A stretch of 64,000 nucleotides of DNA from positions 34,754,616 through 34,818,615 of the forward strand of contig CM055280.1 of NCBI GenBank assembly GCA_029237695.1, in the 5' to 3' direction. The notes beneath the pieces were generated by a model, which was given only the letters and a program-made list of their open reading frames with translations, had not been told where the DNA came from and searched no databases. Origin of the DNA: Conchocele bisecta. Lineage: Eukaryota; Mollusca; Bivalvia; Lucinida; Thyasiridae. Position numbers and translations under genes: made by a program. This document shows, one piece after another, positions 10,988-22,174 of the stretch (position 1 is the stretch's first letter; each line of letters begins with the position of its first letter).

Positions 10988-13207
10988 ACAAGAGGCCCAA
11001 ATGGGCCTGTATCGCTCACCTAAAAGCCTCCATAGTGGTCATCTTGATTTCACAAAGACTCTTCACTTACAACTTCAAATGTTCCACAGAATTTGTTGGT
11101 ACCTTCTGATCTAACATATATTGCGAATGTGCATGTGATTTACTGCTATAAATTCGATTTGATATATAAAATGACCATATTCGGTCAAAAATAATTTTGA
11201 CCCTATTTGACCCCTCGGCCCATGACCATTTTTGACCCAGAGGCCACCATATGAGCAAATCTGAATCAGCGTTAACTATCGATCATCATACAAAGTTTCG
11301 TCGAAATCGGCCTGGCGGTTTGTGAGAAGAAGATTTTTTGACAATTTGACCTACTTTTCAACGGCGGACATCTTGGATTTGGTGATGACCTCCATTTTGA
11401 CAAAAATGAACAGGCTTCACCAACAAACCATTTCAGTTAAGTTTGGTCAATATCGGCCAAGCAGTTCACAAGAAGAAGTCCTTTGAAATCTTTAGTAAAA
11501 GAACAACCTTTTGACCTGTCGGTGGCCATCTTGGATGACGTAATCATCTGATTTTGGCAAAACATGCTCCAGAGTGATCGTCTCGTCGATACCTGGGATT
11601 AGATATATTATATGACCATATTCGGTCAAAAATATAATTTGACCCCTAGTTGACCCCTCGGGCCACGCCCATTTTTGACCCAGGTGCCACCATATGAACA
11701 AATCTGAAACAGCGTTAAATATCAATCATTCACACCAAGTTTCGTCGAAATGAGCCTGGAGGTTTGTGAGAAGAAGATTTTTTGACAATTTGACCTACTT
11801 CTCAACGGCGGCCATCTTGGATTTGGTGATGACCTCCATTTTAACAAAAATGAACAGGCTTCACCCACAGACCATTACAGTTAAGTTTGGCCAATATCGG
11901 CCAAGCAGTTCACAAGAAAAAGACGTTTTAAATCTTTAGTAAAAGAATGACCTTTTGAACTATCAGTGGCCATCTTGGATGACGTAATCATCTGATTTAG
12001 ACAAAAAATTCTCCAGAGTGATCGTCTCGTCAATACCTTCGATTTGATATATTATATGACTATATTCGGTTAAAAATAAAATTTACCCCTATTTGACCCC
12101 TCGGGCGACGCCCATTTTTGACCCAGGGGCCACCATATGAACAAATCTGAAACAGCGCTAACTATCGATCATTCATACCCAGTATCGTCGAAATCGGCCA
12201 GGCGGTTCGTGAGAAGACGATTTTTTAAGAATTTGACCTACTTCTCAACGGCGGCCATCTTGGATTTGGTGATGACCTCCATTTTAACAAAAATGAACAG
12301 GCTTCAACCACAGACCATTACAGTTAAGTTTTGGCCAATATCGGCCAAGCAGTTTACAAGAAAAAAGACGTTTGAAATATTTTAGTAAAAGAATGACCAT
12401 TTGAACTATCGGTGGCCATCTTGGATGACGTAATCATATGATTTAGACAAAAAATGTTCCAGAGTGATTGTCTCGTCAATACCTTCGATTTGATATATTA
12501 CATGACTATATTCGGTTAAAAATAAAATTTGACCCCTATTTAGACCCTCAGGCGACGCCCATTTTTGACCCACGGGCCACCATGTGAACAAATCTGAAAC
12601 AGCACTAACTATCGATCATTCATACCAAGTATCATCGAAATCGGCCTGGCGGTTCGTGAGAAGAAGATTTTTTAAGAATTTGACCTACTTTTCCATGGCG
12701 GCCATCTTGGATTGTCGATGACCTCCATTTTAACAAATCTGAAATGGCATTCACCCATATATCATCCCTGTGAAGTTTAACCAATATCGGCTCAGCAGTT
12801 CGGGAGAAGAAGATGATTGAAAATGTTCACGGACGGACGGACGGACGGACGGACGTTCTTACGAGAGCTACATTGTGAGGTTATTTCCTTTGATGTTTAC
12901 ACTGTGGGGTTAACCTCACAATGTAGAAACAACTTATTCCGTTATTTTCTTCCTTAACGATTCTCTTACGGAATAAATCGCATAATATGCAAATGAGCTA
13001 GCCATTAGTTAATTATATTTGAAAAACACTTATCCAAGTGTCTTAAATAGGGCGGTGGGTGGGTTTCAGCACAACACAGCAACCTCACAATGTAGCTCTC
13101 GTAAGTACGGACGGACGGACGGACGGACGGACGGACGGACGGACGACGGACGACGGACACTTTGCCATAACAATAGCTCACATGAGCTTTGCTCAGGTGA
13201 GCTAAAA
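10988..13207 (+). mobile_element. Pearl/HINE-like element, copy B
   Basis: Begins ACAAGAGGCCCAAATGGGCC (5' hairpin) and TCGCTCACCT, has three core units of about 443 bp (GGCCATCTTGGATGACGTAA near 11525, 11968 and 12414), an ACGG microsatellite, and ends ATAACAATAGCTCACATGAG and CAGGTGAGCTAAAA. The uninserted locus at 29935-30040 reads through the site, placing the ends within a base or two and showing no target-site duplication. That is expected of rolling-circle insertion. The microsatellite is split by the MITE at 12858-13105. Confidence 0.7.
12858..13105. mobile_element. 248-bp MITE with perfect 25-bp TIRs, inside ACGG microsatellite
   Basis: The ends are CTTACGAGAGCTACATTGTG... (12858-12882) and its exact inverted copy (13081-13105). 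ACGG repeats flank both sides (12827-12855 and 13106-13143). A third partial TIR copy lies near 12910. The target duplication cannot be resolved in the microsatellite. Noncoding. Confidence 0.7.
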
Positions 13208-13503
13208 ATATCATGCCTCATTTGCATATGAAAATAGCCTAATACCACAGCGAGTCACTATCAGTAAAATACATTTTACCAAATGATTATACATGTATCT
13301 GTATAGCGGGTGCACTCGTAATTTTCAGAACTGGTGGAATAGTGATGTACTTATACACTTATTTAATTCCTATAAAGAAATGTTTGTGCCTACTGAGTGA
13401 GCATGTACCTTTAATGCAAATCTCGGACTAACAGAAGAACGGATGGACAGGGTGGAGACTGGTATCTGTAACCTGAAGAAATGTTGTTCATCATACATAT
13501 AAA

Positions 13504-13703
13504 TTAACCCATTAATGACGTGAAACAACTATAGTAATATTAAACATTTTAGGGGGAAAATCCTATTTTCTTTATTTCATCTCGAATGTATATGTTGAGA
13601 TGATGAGATGGTTCAAATGAGTGGTAACAACATATATAGTTATGGAGAAATAAACACAATGAGATTTTTCAACAAAAATTATCCTTAGACTGAAAGGGGT
13701 TAA
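13504..13703. mobile_element. TTAA-flanked hairpin MITE (200 bp)
   Basis: TTAACCCATT at 13504 and AAGGGGTTAA ending 13703 give TTAA on both sides. The centre keeps a decayed hairpin (GAGATGGTTCAAATGAGTGG) between TTATTTC and GGAGAAATAA. Noncoding. Confidence 0.65.
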
Positions 13704-14397
13704 TAGTGGCCGTAATGAGCTTCGATACCGTCCAGCACAGTGATTTGGTGTCGAGCACAAACCATAGAAGGCCTGCATCAACAAATCTGAAGTGCAACCT
13801 AACCGCGAAGGGTAATCGAAAAACTAGGGTAATAAGTCATATTTATTCATCAGATAAACGTCATTTAAACCCAAGTCAATCAAATTATTTGTGTATTAAG
13901 TACCATTAATAATATTCAATAACTTCATTGTATAGGTAATGAAATTTTAATATCGTCAGCAACACAGGCATGCCATAAGTGGGCTAGGGAGATAATGAGG
14001 ACATACACAAACTGATTCATGGCAGAAAGAAAGTTATGTATAGACGTGGAATTAATTTCAAGTATTTCCATTATTCAAATAACTGACATACGTGTATTGT
14101 TTTTGAAAATCTGAACGTCACTAAATCTTTTCTGAATACACCTTTACGGGAATGAAATCGATTAAATTAAAAGGTCATATACAAAAGGGAATAGACGTGT
14201 GTGATGGGAATATCACAAATTCAATGGCTGTATCCAAATTGAATTGAGAATTGAAACCACAATATCCTGATCTGGTGCTAGGTGTTGTGTACACACCAGA
14301 TCACTTAAGACCAGGTGTGGCTGGGTGTCATGTGATTCCCTTTATAGCACTATGGTTGGGGTCCATTCAAAGCCATCATGTTATAAGTGAATCATGT
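13704..14397. other. No gene recognised; small dispersed hairpin near 14265
   Basis: About 14255-14330 (ATATCCTGATCTGGTGCTAG then ACACCAGATCA) recurs at about 48612-48665. The remainder is unrecognised. Confidence 0.35.
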
Positions 14398-14402
14398 AAT
14401 AT

Positions 14403-14593
14403 CAGAGCTCTAGTTAAGGTGCGTACTTTTGAGGTAAATTTCTTATTTCTCCATCAAAAATGACAAGTTGGGAGTTCTTTAGAATCGTCTCAATGAGACG
14501 ATTCTAAAGCACTCCCAACTTGCCATTTTTGATGAAGAAATAACAAAATTTCACCCCAATTTGATCAAATTACGCACCTTAACTGGAGCTGTG
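14403..14593. mobile_element. 191-bp hairpin MITE with 5-bp TSD AATAT
   Basis: Ends are CAGAGCTCTAGTTAAGG and TTAACTGGAGCTGTG. AATAT is duplicated at 14398-14402 and 14594-14598. The interior is a long near-perfect hairpin (14443-14543) with a TTTAGAATCGTCTCAATGAG core. A second copy of exactly the same length is at 30427-30617 with a different 5-bp duplication. The superfamily is unknown; a 5-bp duplication rules against TTAA or TA classes. Confidence 0.8.
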
Positions 14594-14598
14594 AATAT

Positions 14599-15360
14599 CC
14601 ACACTAAATGCATACAGTAGGGTCATCGTGTAAGTGTATCGTTTCCATGCACGCGTATCGTGTGCGTCCCGTGTTCGTCTCGTGCCGTGTTTTTAATGAG
14701 GACACGAAGTTCGTTTCGTTTTACTAATTTGCATATCGTGTTGGTGTGAATCGTGCCGTGTAAAACGATACGAATAATAGAAGATAGGTGCCGTGTTACA
14801 CGGCATTCGTGTCGTGTCACACGGGATGATTTGGATTAACCAATGAGATTGTCAGAATTGTGCGGTTAAAATATACCGATGCACCGGTTCATTTCGCATG
14901 TAAACATCCGGTTTTCATTTCTGCCACGATTTTCATGAAGTTCTTTCAAAATGAATCCATTTTCAGTTTTACGATACAGAATCAATTTCAAGCGGAGGAT
15001 TGCGAATTATCACAATCCATCTTACATATTTGTGTTCAATAAAGTAATTCATCAGTAATTCAGCATTGTAATCCGCACCACCGCCAGACACAAACAAAAT
15101 ATCCCCCACACACACGGCCATCTCAATTTGGCGTCCACAAAGTTCCGGTCTATATCCCCCAAAGTGGGAACAATTTATATCCCCCTCCACAACCACCCTC
15201 CCCAGATGTTGTCTCTGATTACACTACATCCCCGACCCCCACTAACACGAAGTTTCTGTATGTAACACAGGGCGACTTACATGACTCGAGTTACCGACAG
15301 ACTAGTACCTGGACATAACGGACCAGATTTCGGACTAGTCGTGTTTCGGTGGCCGACTGA
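14599..15360. other. CGTGT-rich stretch, otherwise unrecognised
   Basis: 14630-14830 is rich in CGTGT/CGATA words on both strands (for example GTGCCGTGTTACACGGCA), perhaps the end of a decayed MITE. 14860-15360 holds only short open frames without recognisable domains. Confidence 0.35.
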
Positions 15361-16050
15361 TCAGGTGACGACGGATATCCGATACAAATATTTATATTCC
15401 GTAGAAACAGATAACCGTAAGAAATAATTGTATCCGGTCGAACATTCTAACAATAATTCCTTGGTGTGACCAAGGTCAGATACATTATCCAAATAATTAT
15501 ATTCCGTCGAAACAGATAACCGTAAGAAATAATTGTATCCGGTCGAACATTCTAAAAATAATTCCTTGGTGTGACCAAGGTCAGATACATTATCCAAATA
15601 ATTATATTCGGTCGAAACAGATAACTGTAAGAAATAATTGTATCCGGTCGAACATTCTAACGATAAATCCTTGTTGTGACCAAGGTCAGATACATTATCC
15701 AAATAATTATATTCCGTCAAAACAGATAACCGTAAGAAATAATTGTATCCGGTCTAACATTCTAACAATAATTCCTTGTTGTGACCAAGGTCAGATAAAT
15801 TATCCAAATAATTATATTCGGTCGAAACAGATAACGGTAAGAAATAATTGTATTCTGTCGAACATTCTAATAATAATTCCTTGGTGTGACCAAGGTCAGA
15901 TACATTATCCAAATAATTATATTCCGTCGAAACAGATAACCGTAAGAAATAATTGTATCCGGTTGAACATTCCAACAATAATTCCTTGTTGTGACCAAGG
16001 TCGGATAAATTATCTAAATAATTACATTCGGTCGAAACAGATCCATGAAC
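15361..16050. repeat. 105-bp satellite, six to seven units
   Basis: ATAACCGTAAGAAATAATTG recurs every 105 bp (for example 15411 and 15516). Every unit contains the hairpin CCTTGGTGTGACCAAGG. Because 105 is divisible by three, a minus-strand frame stays open through the array with a 35-residue peptide repeat; it is broken once, where GGTCGAAC became GGTCTAAC (about 15752), turning a serine codon into a stop. I read it as noncoding. Confidence 0.85.
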
Positions 16051-16395
16051 GTTCCATGAAAGGAAACAGATGTTATAAGAAATTTACCCCAACTTTAAGT
16101 TTATGAATGTGCTAAGTTTGTGACCTTGACCTTGGGGTAAGGGTTGGGTGGTGAGTCATGGATTTGCTACAGCATGATAGAGGGTCATCTGAGGAATGCA
16201 TGTATGAAATATCAAGGTGTTCCATGAAAGGAAACAGATGTTATAAGAAATTTACCCGACCTTGAAAGGAAAGGAAACAGAAGTTATAAGACATTTACCC
16301 AACGTTAAGTTTGTGGACGACGCCGATGACGCCAGGGTATGTCATAAGCTCTTATGCACTTCGTGCAGGCGAGCTAAAAATGAAAGATGTTACTA
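16051..16395 (+). repeat. Pearl-like 3' end fragment with ~160-bp direct repeats
   Basis: GAAAGGAAACAGATGTTATAAG recurs at about 16064, 16224 and (shortened) 16267, with a TGACCTTGACCTTGGGG box between. The fragment ends GACGCCAGGGTATGTCATAAG, a short hairpin and GGCGAGCTAAAAA, like the end of the 8960 array. Confidence 0.55.
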
Positions 16396-16396
16396 A

Positions 16397-16492
<96 letters not shown>

Positions 16493-16493
16493 C
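16396..16493 (+). repeat. (ACGC)n microsatellite, ~98 bp
   Basis: About 24 uninterrupted ACGC units join the end of one pearl-like fragment to the body of copy C. Histidine/threonine-arginine-rich frames over it are artefacts. Confidence 0.9.
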
Positions 16494-18007
16494 ATACATG
16501 GACATTTTACCAAATCTGAAAATGCTTCACCCAAGGATCTTAACTTCCTATGAAGTTTGGCCAGCATTGGCCATTTGGTTCCTGAGAAAAAGACGTTAAA
16601 AATCTTGAATAAATGGACCTTTTGGTGGCCATCATGAATGACATAATCATCCGATTCCGACAAATATTGCACCAGAGCAATCGCCTCATCGATACCTTCA
16701 ATTTGATATATGACATGAGCATATTTGGTCAAAAATAAAATTTGACCCCAATTTGACCCCACGGGCCACGCCCATTTTTGACCACGGGGTCACCATTTTC
16801 ACAACTTTGAAAGTGCATTGTAAATCGATCATTCCTACCAAGCTTAGTCGAAATCCGGCCAGCGGTTCATGAGAAGATTTTTTAAGAAATTATGCTATTT
16901 TTAGACGGCGGCCATTTTGGATTAGCGATGACCTCCATTTTAACAAATCTGAAAAGGCTTCACCCATGGACCATAACTTTTAAGTTTGGCTACAATGGGC
17001 CAAGCGGTTCATGTGAAGAAGAATTTTGAAATCTCTAATAAAAGAACAACCTTTTGACATTTCGGCGGCCATCTTGGATGACATAACAATCCGATTTCAA
17101 AAAAAAATGTACCAGAGTGATCGCCTCATTGATACCTTCGATTTGATATATAACATGACCATATTCGGTCAAAAATAAAATTTGACCCCAATTTGACCCC
17201 ACGGGCCACGCCCATTTTTGACCCCGGGGTCACCATTTTAACAACTTTGAAAGAGCATTGTACATCGATCATTCCTACCAGGTTTCGTCGAAATCCGGCT
17301 AGCGGTTCATGAGAAGAAGATTTTTTAAGACTATGCTATTTTTAGATGGTGGCCATCTTGGATTAGCGATGACCTCCATTTTAACAAATCTGAAAAGGCT
17401 TAACCTATGGACCATAACTTTTAAGTTTGGCTACCATGGGTCAAGCGGTTCATGTGAAGAAGAATTTTGAAATCTCTAATAAAAGAACGACCTTTTGACC
17501 TTTCGGCGGCCATCTTGGATGACATAACCTTCCGATTTTGACAAGAAATGCACCAGAGTGATCGCCTCATTGATACCTTCAATTTGATCTATGACATGAC
17601 CATATTAGGTCAAAAATAAAATTTGACCCCAATTTGACCCCATGGGCCACGCCCATTTTTGACCCCGGAGTCACAATTTTAACAAATTTGAAAGAGCATT
17701 GTACATCGATCATTCCTACCAAGTTTTATCGAAATCCGGTTGGCGGTTCTTGAGGAGAAGATTTTTGAAGAATTTGTACTATTTTTAGACGGCGGCCATC
17801 TTGGATTACGTAATGACGTCATTTTAACTATTTGTAATCCCCCTACCTAAGGACCATGACCATGAAGTTTGGTAACTATAGGCCCAATGGTTACCGAGGA
17901 GCAGACGTTTGAAAATGTTCACGGACGACGGACGAAGACGGACAACGGACAACGGACGACGACGGACACATTGCGGTAACAATAGCAAAGCTCATGTGAG
18001 CTAAAAA
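16494..18007 (+). mobile_element. Pearl/HINE-like element, copy C, 5' truncated
   Basis: Starts inside the family (ACATTTTACCAAATCTGAAA, equal to about position 725 of copy A), so the ACAAGAGGG end is missing. Three core units follow (GGCCATCTTGGATGACAT at about 16625, 17069 and 17508), then GACGACGGACA repeats and ATTGCGGTAACAATAG. The end is shortened to AAAGCTCATGTGAGCTAAAAA. It gives the empty-site sequence for the 831-3403 insertion. Confidence 0.7.
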
Positions 18008-18924
18008 GTGATATATATTTTGGCTACAGGAATGATGGCAGTTTATGCAGCACTGAGATAACAATCAGCCACAATCAACATTTATTGCAACCATTATAAG
18101 GCCCCTGTTGAATGCATGGGAAGAATATGAATGAAGATAATCCTAGTACTTCATCCTCTAAGCCTTTTACAAGGACTTCATATCTGGGTTCCGGGTTGAG
18201 AAAAGTAACTTTACAAACTACGAGCAGAGCAGCGTAGCCCAGATCAGGCTGCGCAGTCTGATCAGGGCCTACGCTGGTTGCCACTTAATGACTAAACAGT
18301 TTTATGTCCATGAATAACCATATGTGATCAGTACAACGGCTAGCAATACATACAATGATCAGGAACTATACTGATCACACAGCCTTATAAAGAGACTTTT
18401 TAATCATCCGGCAGCCCAATTATGTAGCACTTGCTGCTTCAACACTTCACTTCACTTGTAACTTTAATACTAGAATAAAGTAGCTGTTTGTAACTTTATG
18501 CTGCATACATACATGAACATAGGATCAGTACGGTATTACCCCTTAAAATACTGTATTTTAGGGATTGAACCCACAACTTCCGGTCTTGAAGTCCAACTTT
18601 ATTTTCATGCCCAAGACAAGGATTGAACTCACAACCTTGTATTGAAGTTCAACGCTCTATCATTATTCCATCAATCCAACCCTGAACAATGAATAGAATG
18701 GGTATTAATCTGTCTACACGGATGCACAGGGTGATGGGGTGTAGGCTGGGTACAAATCTCATCATGCTGAATACAACTATACTGGATATTAAAAATTGAA
18801 ATAAGCATTTTTGAAATTTTTGTTTTACTTCTTTTCAAAAGTATATGTTGTGACAACTCATAAGAACCATCTCGACAAGACAGTTCTAATGAGTGGTAAC
18901 TACATAATACCTCTGTGCATATTT
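18008..18924. other. Dispersed repeat fragments, no gene
   Basis: 18236-18290 is a dispersed bivalve-type repeat (CCAGATCAGGCTGCGCAGTC, then TACGCTGGTTGCCAC). 18550-18665 has two tandem tRNA-SINE-like segments (GGATTGAAC-CACAAC). 18836-18912 is a decayed hairpin of the GAACC type. Otherwise unrecognised. Confidence 0.4.
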
Positions 18925-19400
18925 AAGTTTGTTTGTTTGTTTAATGGTGTTTAATGGCCTATCAACAGCTAAGGTCATTTAAAGCAGGGGGGTGTATATT
19001 TGGGAGAATTATTTTTATTTTTTGTGCCAAAAGAATTGTTAAGTTCCATTTTCCCAGTCATGGATGATGTATGTGTTGCTCAGAGGTTGTACAAGTTGAT
19101 CAATATCTATTCAGGTGATAAATTGTTTGTTTCAGCGGCACTGTGTTTCATAATTAAATCAACAAGCCAATTAGGGTGCCAACATCAGCCAGCCTCAATA
19201 TATTGGCACATACCAGAAACTGGTGTTATGGTGCGTAATGTACGGCATGTGCACCTGCTCTTTGGTAGAACAATTTGGCTATCTTCTCGAGTCATTGTTT
19301 GTTGGTGTTTAACAGCCTATCAACAGCTAAGGTCATTTAAGGCCGGGCCAACAGGTTCGTTGCCATATTCAACCTGCTGTATTGGGGGGAAAATCCCAAA
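18925..19400. repeat. Dispersed repeat with SINE-like central box, two copies
   Basis: GGTGTTTAATGGCCTATCAA then CAGCTAAGGTCATTTAA occurs at about 18940-18985 and, slightly changed, at 19300-19345. A third copy is at 63292-63345. The CAACAGCTAAGGTCAT part also occurs in the tRNA SINEs here. A 155-codon frame (19000-19467) crosses these repeats and is not taken as a gene. Confidence 0.5.
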
Positions 19401-19439
19401 ATCAGAACAAAATAATCGAAAAAAAAAAAAAATAATAAT

Positions 19440-20545
19440 TTTCAGCCCAGAAATTAGAATAACCTGACCTGGTGCCAAGTCCATACCACACCAAAGCCAC
19501 TTGGCCCCTTCCCCTAAAAGTAATAGGATTAGGAATAATTGTATTACTCATATAAGGGATATACCGTAAAGATTTTAATAGACGCCCATGCTCTAATATA
19601 GACGCCCACCCCCCACTTTTTACGTTGAAAATGACACATTTTTTGACCGATTTTCACAAAATTAGTGCCTCTATTAAACGCCCAGTACTAACTTCAAACA
19701 AAATCGGAGCTAATTGTCCAACTAGATTTTTTTTATTTCCATTATATCAAAAGCAATTTCCTTTAAAATCGGGGAAAAAAACATAATTGCTACTTTCACT
19801 TTCAAAAGCGGAAGCAACTTTCGATTGTTTCCGGTGTCACAGTAAATTCCTCACCACCGTAGCTATTTGCACGGACACAGGGCGATCAGAATTTACACGG
19901 TTACGGAGACGCCATTTTCAAAGCATCTCAAACACATTTCATATAATATGGGTGAAATTGACATTTTGTTTGATTTTGGCCGATATTTCCTAGGAGATAA
20001 AATAAATATGGCTTGTTCTCTGGACGTGGCCGTGTGCCGAAATTAATCGCACTGATTCGAACCTAAACGTCCACGGGCCGAAACGTCCATGGTCCGAAAT
20101 GCTCACAGTCCGTAACGTCCGTAGGCGTAAATCTGATCAGCATTAATGACTGACGCTGTCTTGATATACATTAACCATTATTTAAAAAAATTTACTGACT
20201 GTACCATAATGACCAGAGTGGGCCGAAACGTCTTGGTCCAAAATGTTTATAAACTGACAGACAGTACAATCAAGTCTGGCGTTTCAGAGTAACGTCCCTT
20301 TGTTATGTTTTTGTTCAGATAGCAGAACATCGTGTATTTTTTATCATTTTCCCTTTGCTGAATAACACTCGACTCTATTAAACGCCCACCCAGGACTTCG
20401 GAGCCAGTGGTGATTCTACCCGGCGTCTATTAGAATCTTTACGGTAACCAGATTCAAATCTCACATACAAGAATGCCAAAGACGTACATGAGGGCCAAAC
20501 CAGGATGAATCATGATCGTTAAATTACACATCGCATGCTCCCACC
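19440..20545 (+). repeat. Dispersed repeat 'R' split by a TA-type element
   Basis: CAGAAATTAGAATAACCTGA, CTGGTGCC and a hairpin AAAGTAATAGGATTA / TAATTGTATTACT lead to ATAAGGGATA (19560). After the insertion it resumes with ACCAGATTCAAATCTCACAT and AGGGCCAAACCAGG. Other copies: 44455-44600, 63418-63545, and 36008-36115 in reverse. Confidence 0.55.
19564..20444. mobile_element. 881-bp TIR element with TA duplication, 'AGACGCCC' type
   Basis: Ends are CCGTAAAGATTTTAATAGAC and an inverted match differing at about one of 24 positions; TA flanks both sides (19562-19563 and 20445-20446). AATAGACGCCC-like words recur inside both ends. Uninterrupted copies of the host repeat confirm the insertion site. 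The internal 68-codon frame has no recognised domain. Confidence 0.65.
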
Positions 20546-20720
20546 TGCCACCCACATCTTCTCGAGTCATTGAAGGGGAGTAATTCTGCTTATTCCATTA
20601 TTTGCTATATAATCTTTGCAAAATTTTAAATACTATTAGTTTGTCAACACTATTAGTCGATATATTTAATATATACAAAAGACAAGTGTGTGTTAGGCGG
20701 TGAATGGGCTATATGAAGTA

Positions 20721-20951
20721 CTGGGGCCCGTTTCACTAAACATCGTACGACTAAAATGTTCGTAAGCGCAAATTTAGAATCGTCTGGAAAATTCAATTGA
20801 TGGATTTACCTTTATTGAGCATCTATGCTCAATAAATGTAAATCCAATAATTGTTTATAAGAAAACATTCTTAATGTGATATTTACAGACTATCATAATT
20901 TTGAACTTACGAACATTTTAGCCGTACGAAGTTTAGTGAAACGGGCCCCAG
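20721..20951. mobile_element. 231-bp MITE, GGGGCCCGTTTCACTAAAC type
   Basis: Inverted ends CTGGGGCCCGTTTCACTAAA and the reverse at 20932-20951. The centre is a hairpin, TTATTGAGCATCTATGCTCAATAA. The same ends bound the 3.2-kb element at 35297-38505, which carries a HARBI1-like relic, so a Harbinger relationship is inferred. It appears to sit inside a TTAA hairpin element whose right end (GGAGAAACAAA...GGGTTAA) follows at 20960-21034. Confidence 0.7.
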
Positions 20952-21030
20952 GTCTATACTTTTATGGAGAAACAAACAAAATAATCAGATTTTTCAAATA
21001 AAAATAATTGTAATCATCCTCCTCAATGGG

Positions 21031-21261
21031 TTAACCCTTTCAACACCACAGGCCTGTATAGTGGTATTGGTAAACGGTGTAGATCCAGATTAGCCGGCTC
21101 ATGACGAACCGTCTCATCAGGATCTGCACTTTTTGCAAGTAATTTTCATATTTTACAGAACAAAAACATCCCTTTTCATAAATGGACTAGTCTGAAAATC
21201 GTTTTGTGACGATTGGATTGGTTGCAAAATTAACATATCACAGTTGCTTTAAAGGGGTTAA
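21031..21261. mobile_element. TTAA-flanked MITE, 'CCCTTTCAACACC' type
   Basis: TTAACCCTTTCAACACC at 21031 and AAAGGGGTTAA ending 21261, 231 bp. The centre has GGTGTAGATCCAGAT and GGATCTGCACTTTTTGC. Abuts the preceding element. Noncoding. Confidence 0.65.
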
Positions 21262-22174
21262 CAACTAGGTTACAGGAGTGCAATAGAAGGTCAGAAGCTA
21301 TTCTGGCCACACAAACACCAATTACTCCAGTCATAGTTCCATTTACGATTATAGATATACCACCTTTAACACAATGCTGTGGAATATCATGCATCATGTT
21401 TCACTATGCTTGTTCAGGGCTTTTGCCATTTTGGAAACAAAACCAATGGAATTGAGAATTATCGAGGCAATTTTTTAATGAAATAACAGCCAAAAATTCC
21501 TTTTGCTCCGATCTGTTTCTTAAAGTGGAAGTCCCAGCAGATTTAAAAAAAAACATAACTTTCCATTTCTGAGAAAACTTCAAGTTGTTTTGCAAGCAGT
21601 GTCGACTCAGATGTAATATTTCATAAGTGAAACACAGACGGAAGCTGTTGTGCCTTGTGATTTGACAGAGCGATTAATTTTCATCCTGAAATCGACCTGT
21701 TTTCCCCCCGCTTTGTTTTATTAATTTTCTGATAGATTGTTAGCGCGCGGGTGTGTCGATATGTTGCCAATCGTGTGCATGGATGCATTTGTATATATAA
21801 ACTTGACAGTTCATCGATGACAAATCAGTTTATCAACACTAGAAAATTGCTACAGAACGGGAAGAATCTTTCTTGCATAATAACATTTGAATACAGTGGA
21901 ACAGCTCTAAACCAGACACACTGAACAGGACAGGGCTACAAGCTTTAATTGAACCCTTTCAACACCACATGCATGCACAGTGGTATTGGCAAACAGTGTA
22001 GATCCAGATTCATTAATTTAATGGTGAACAGGGTACAGACCTTGATTAGGCAGACTGTGCAGATGTACAGACTGATCTGGGACTACACTGGTTGCAAAAT
22101 TAATAAGACATATTTCTCCAGTCACAGCCACATATAATGGGAGACCGGGTGAAAGAAAAATAATTTAGTAAACT
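21262..22174. other. Mostly unrecognised; partial TTTCAACACC element
   Basis: 21951-22105 repeats part of the preceding family (CCCTTTCAACACCACATGC, GGTATTGGCAAAC) fused to the dispersed GATCTGGGACTACACTGGTT repeat. 21262-21950 shows no recognised feature. Confidence 0.35.

Larger units (their letters stand above)
10921..13414 (-). mobile_element. TTAA-type element split by rolling-circle-like copy B
   Basis: The flanks of copy B (10934-10987 and 13208-13414) are together homologous to 29767-30040 in reverse. They end in CTACTGAGTG...CATGTACCTTTAA with TTAA at 13411-13414. The far left end of the element is lost. Confidence 0.6.

Noticed and set aside
16352..16762. 136-codon minus frame with repeated Val-Arg-Ala-Cys
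   Set aside because: It is made of the ACGC microsatellite and of the pearl-like core; the same core peptide recurs in all four copies as a property of the repeat.
19000..19467. 155-codon plus-strand frame
   Set aside because: It runs across two dispersed repeats and has no recognised domain or supporting splice structure.
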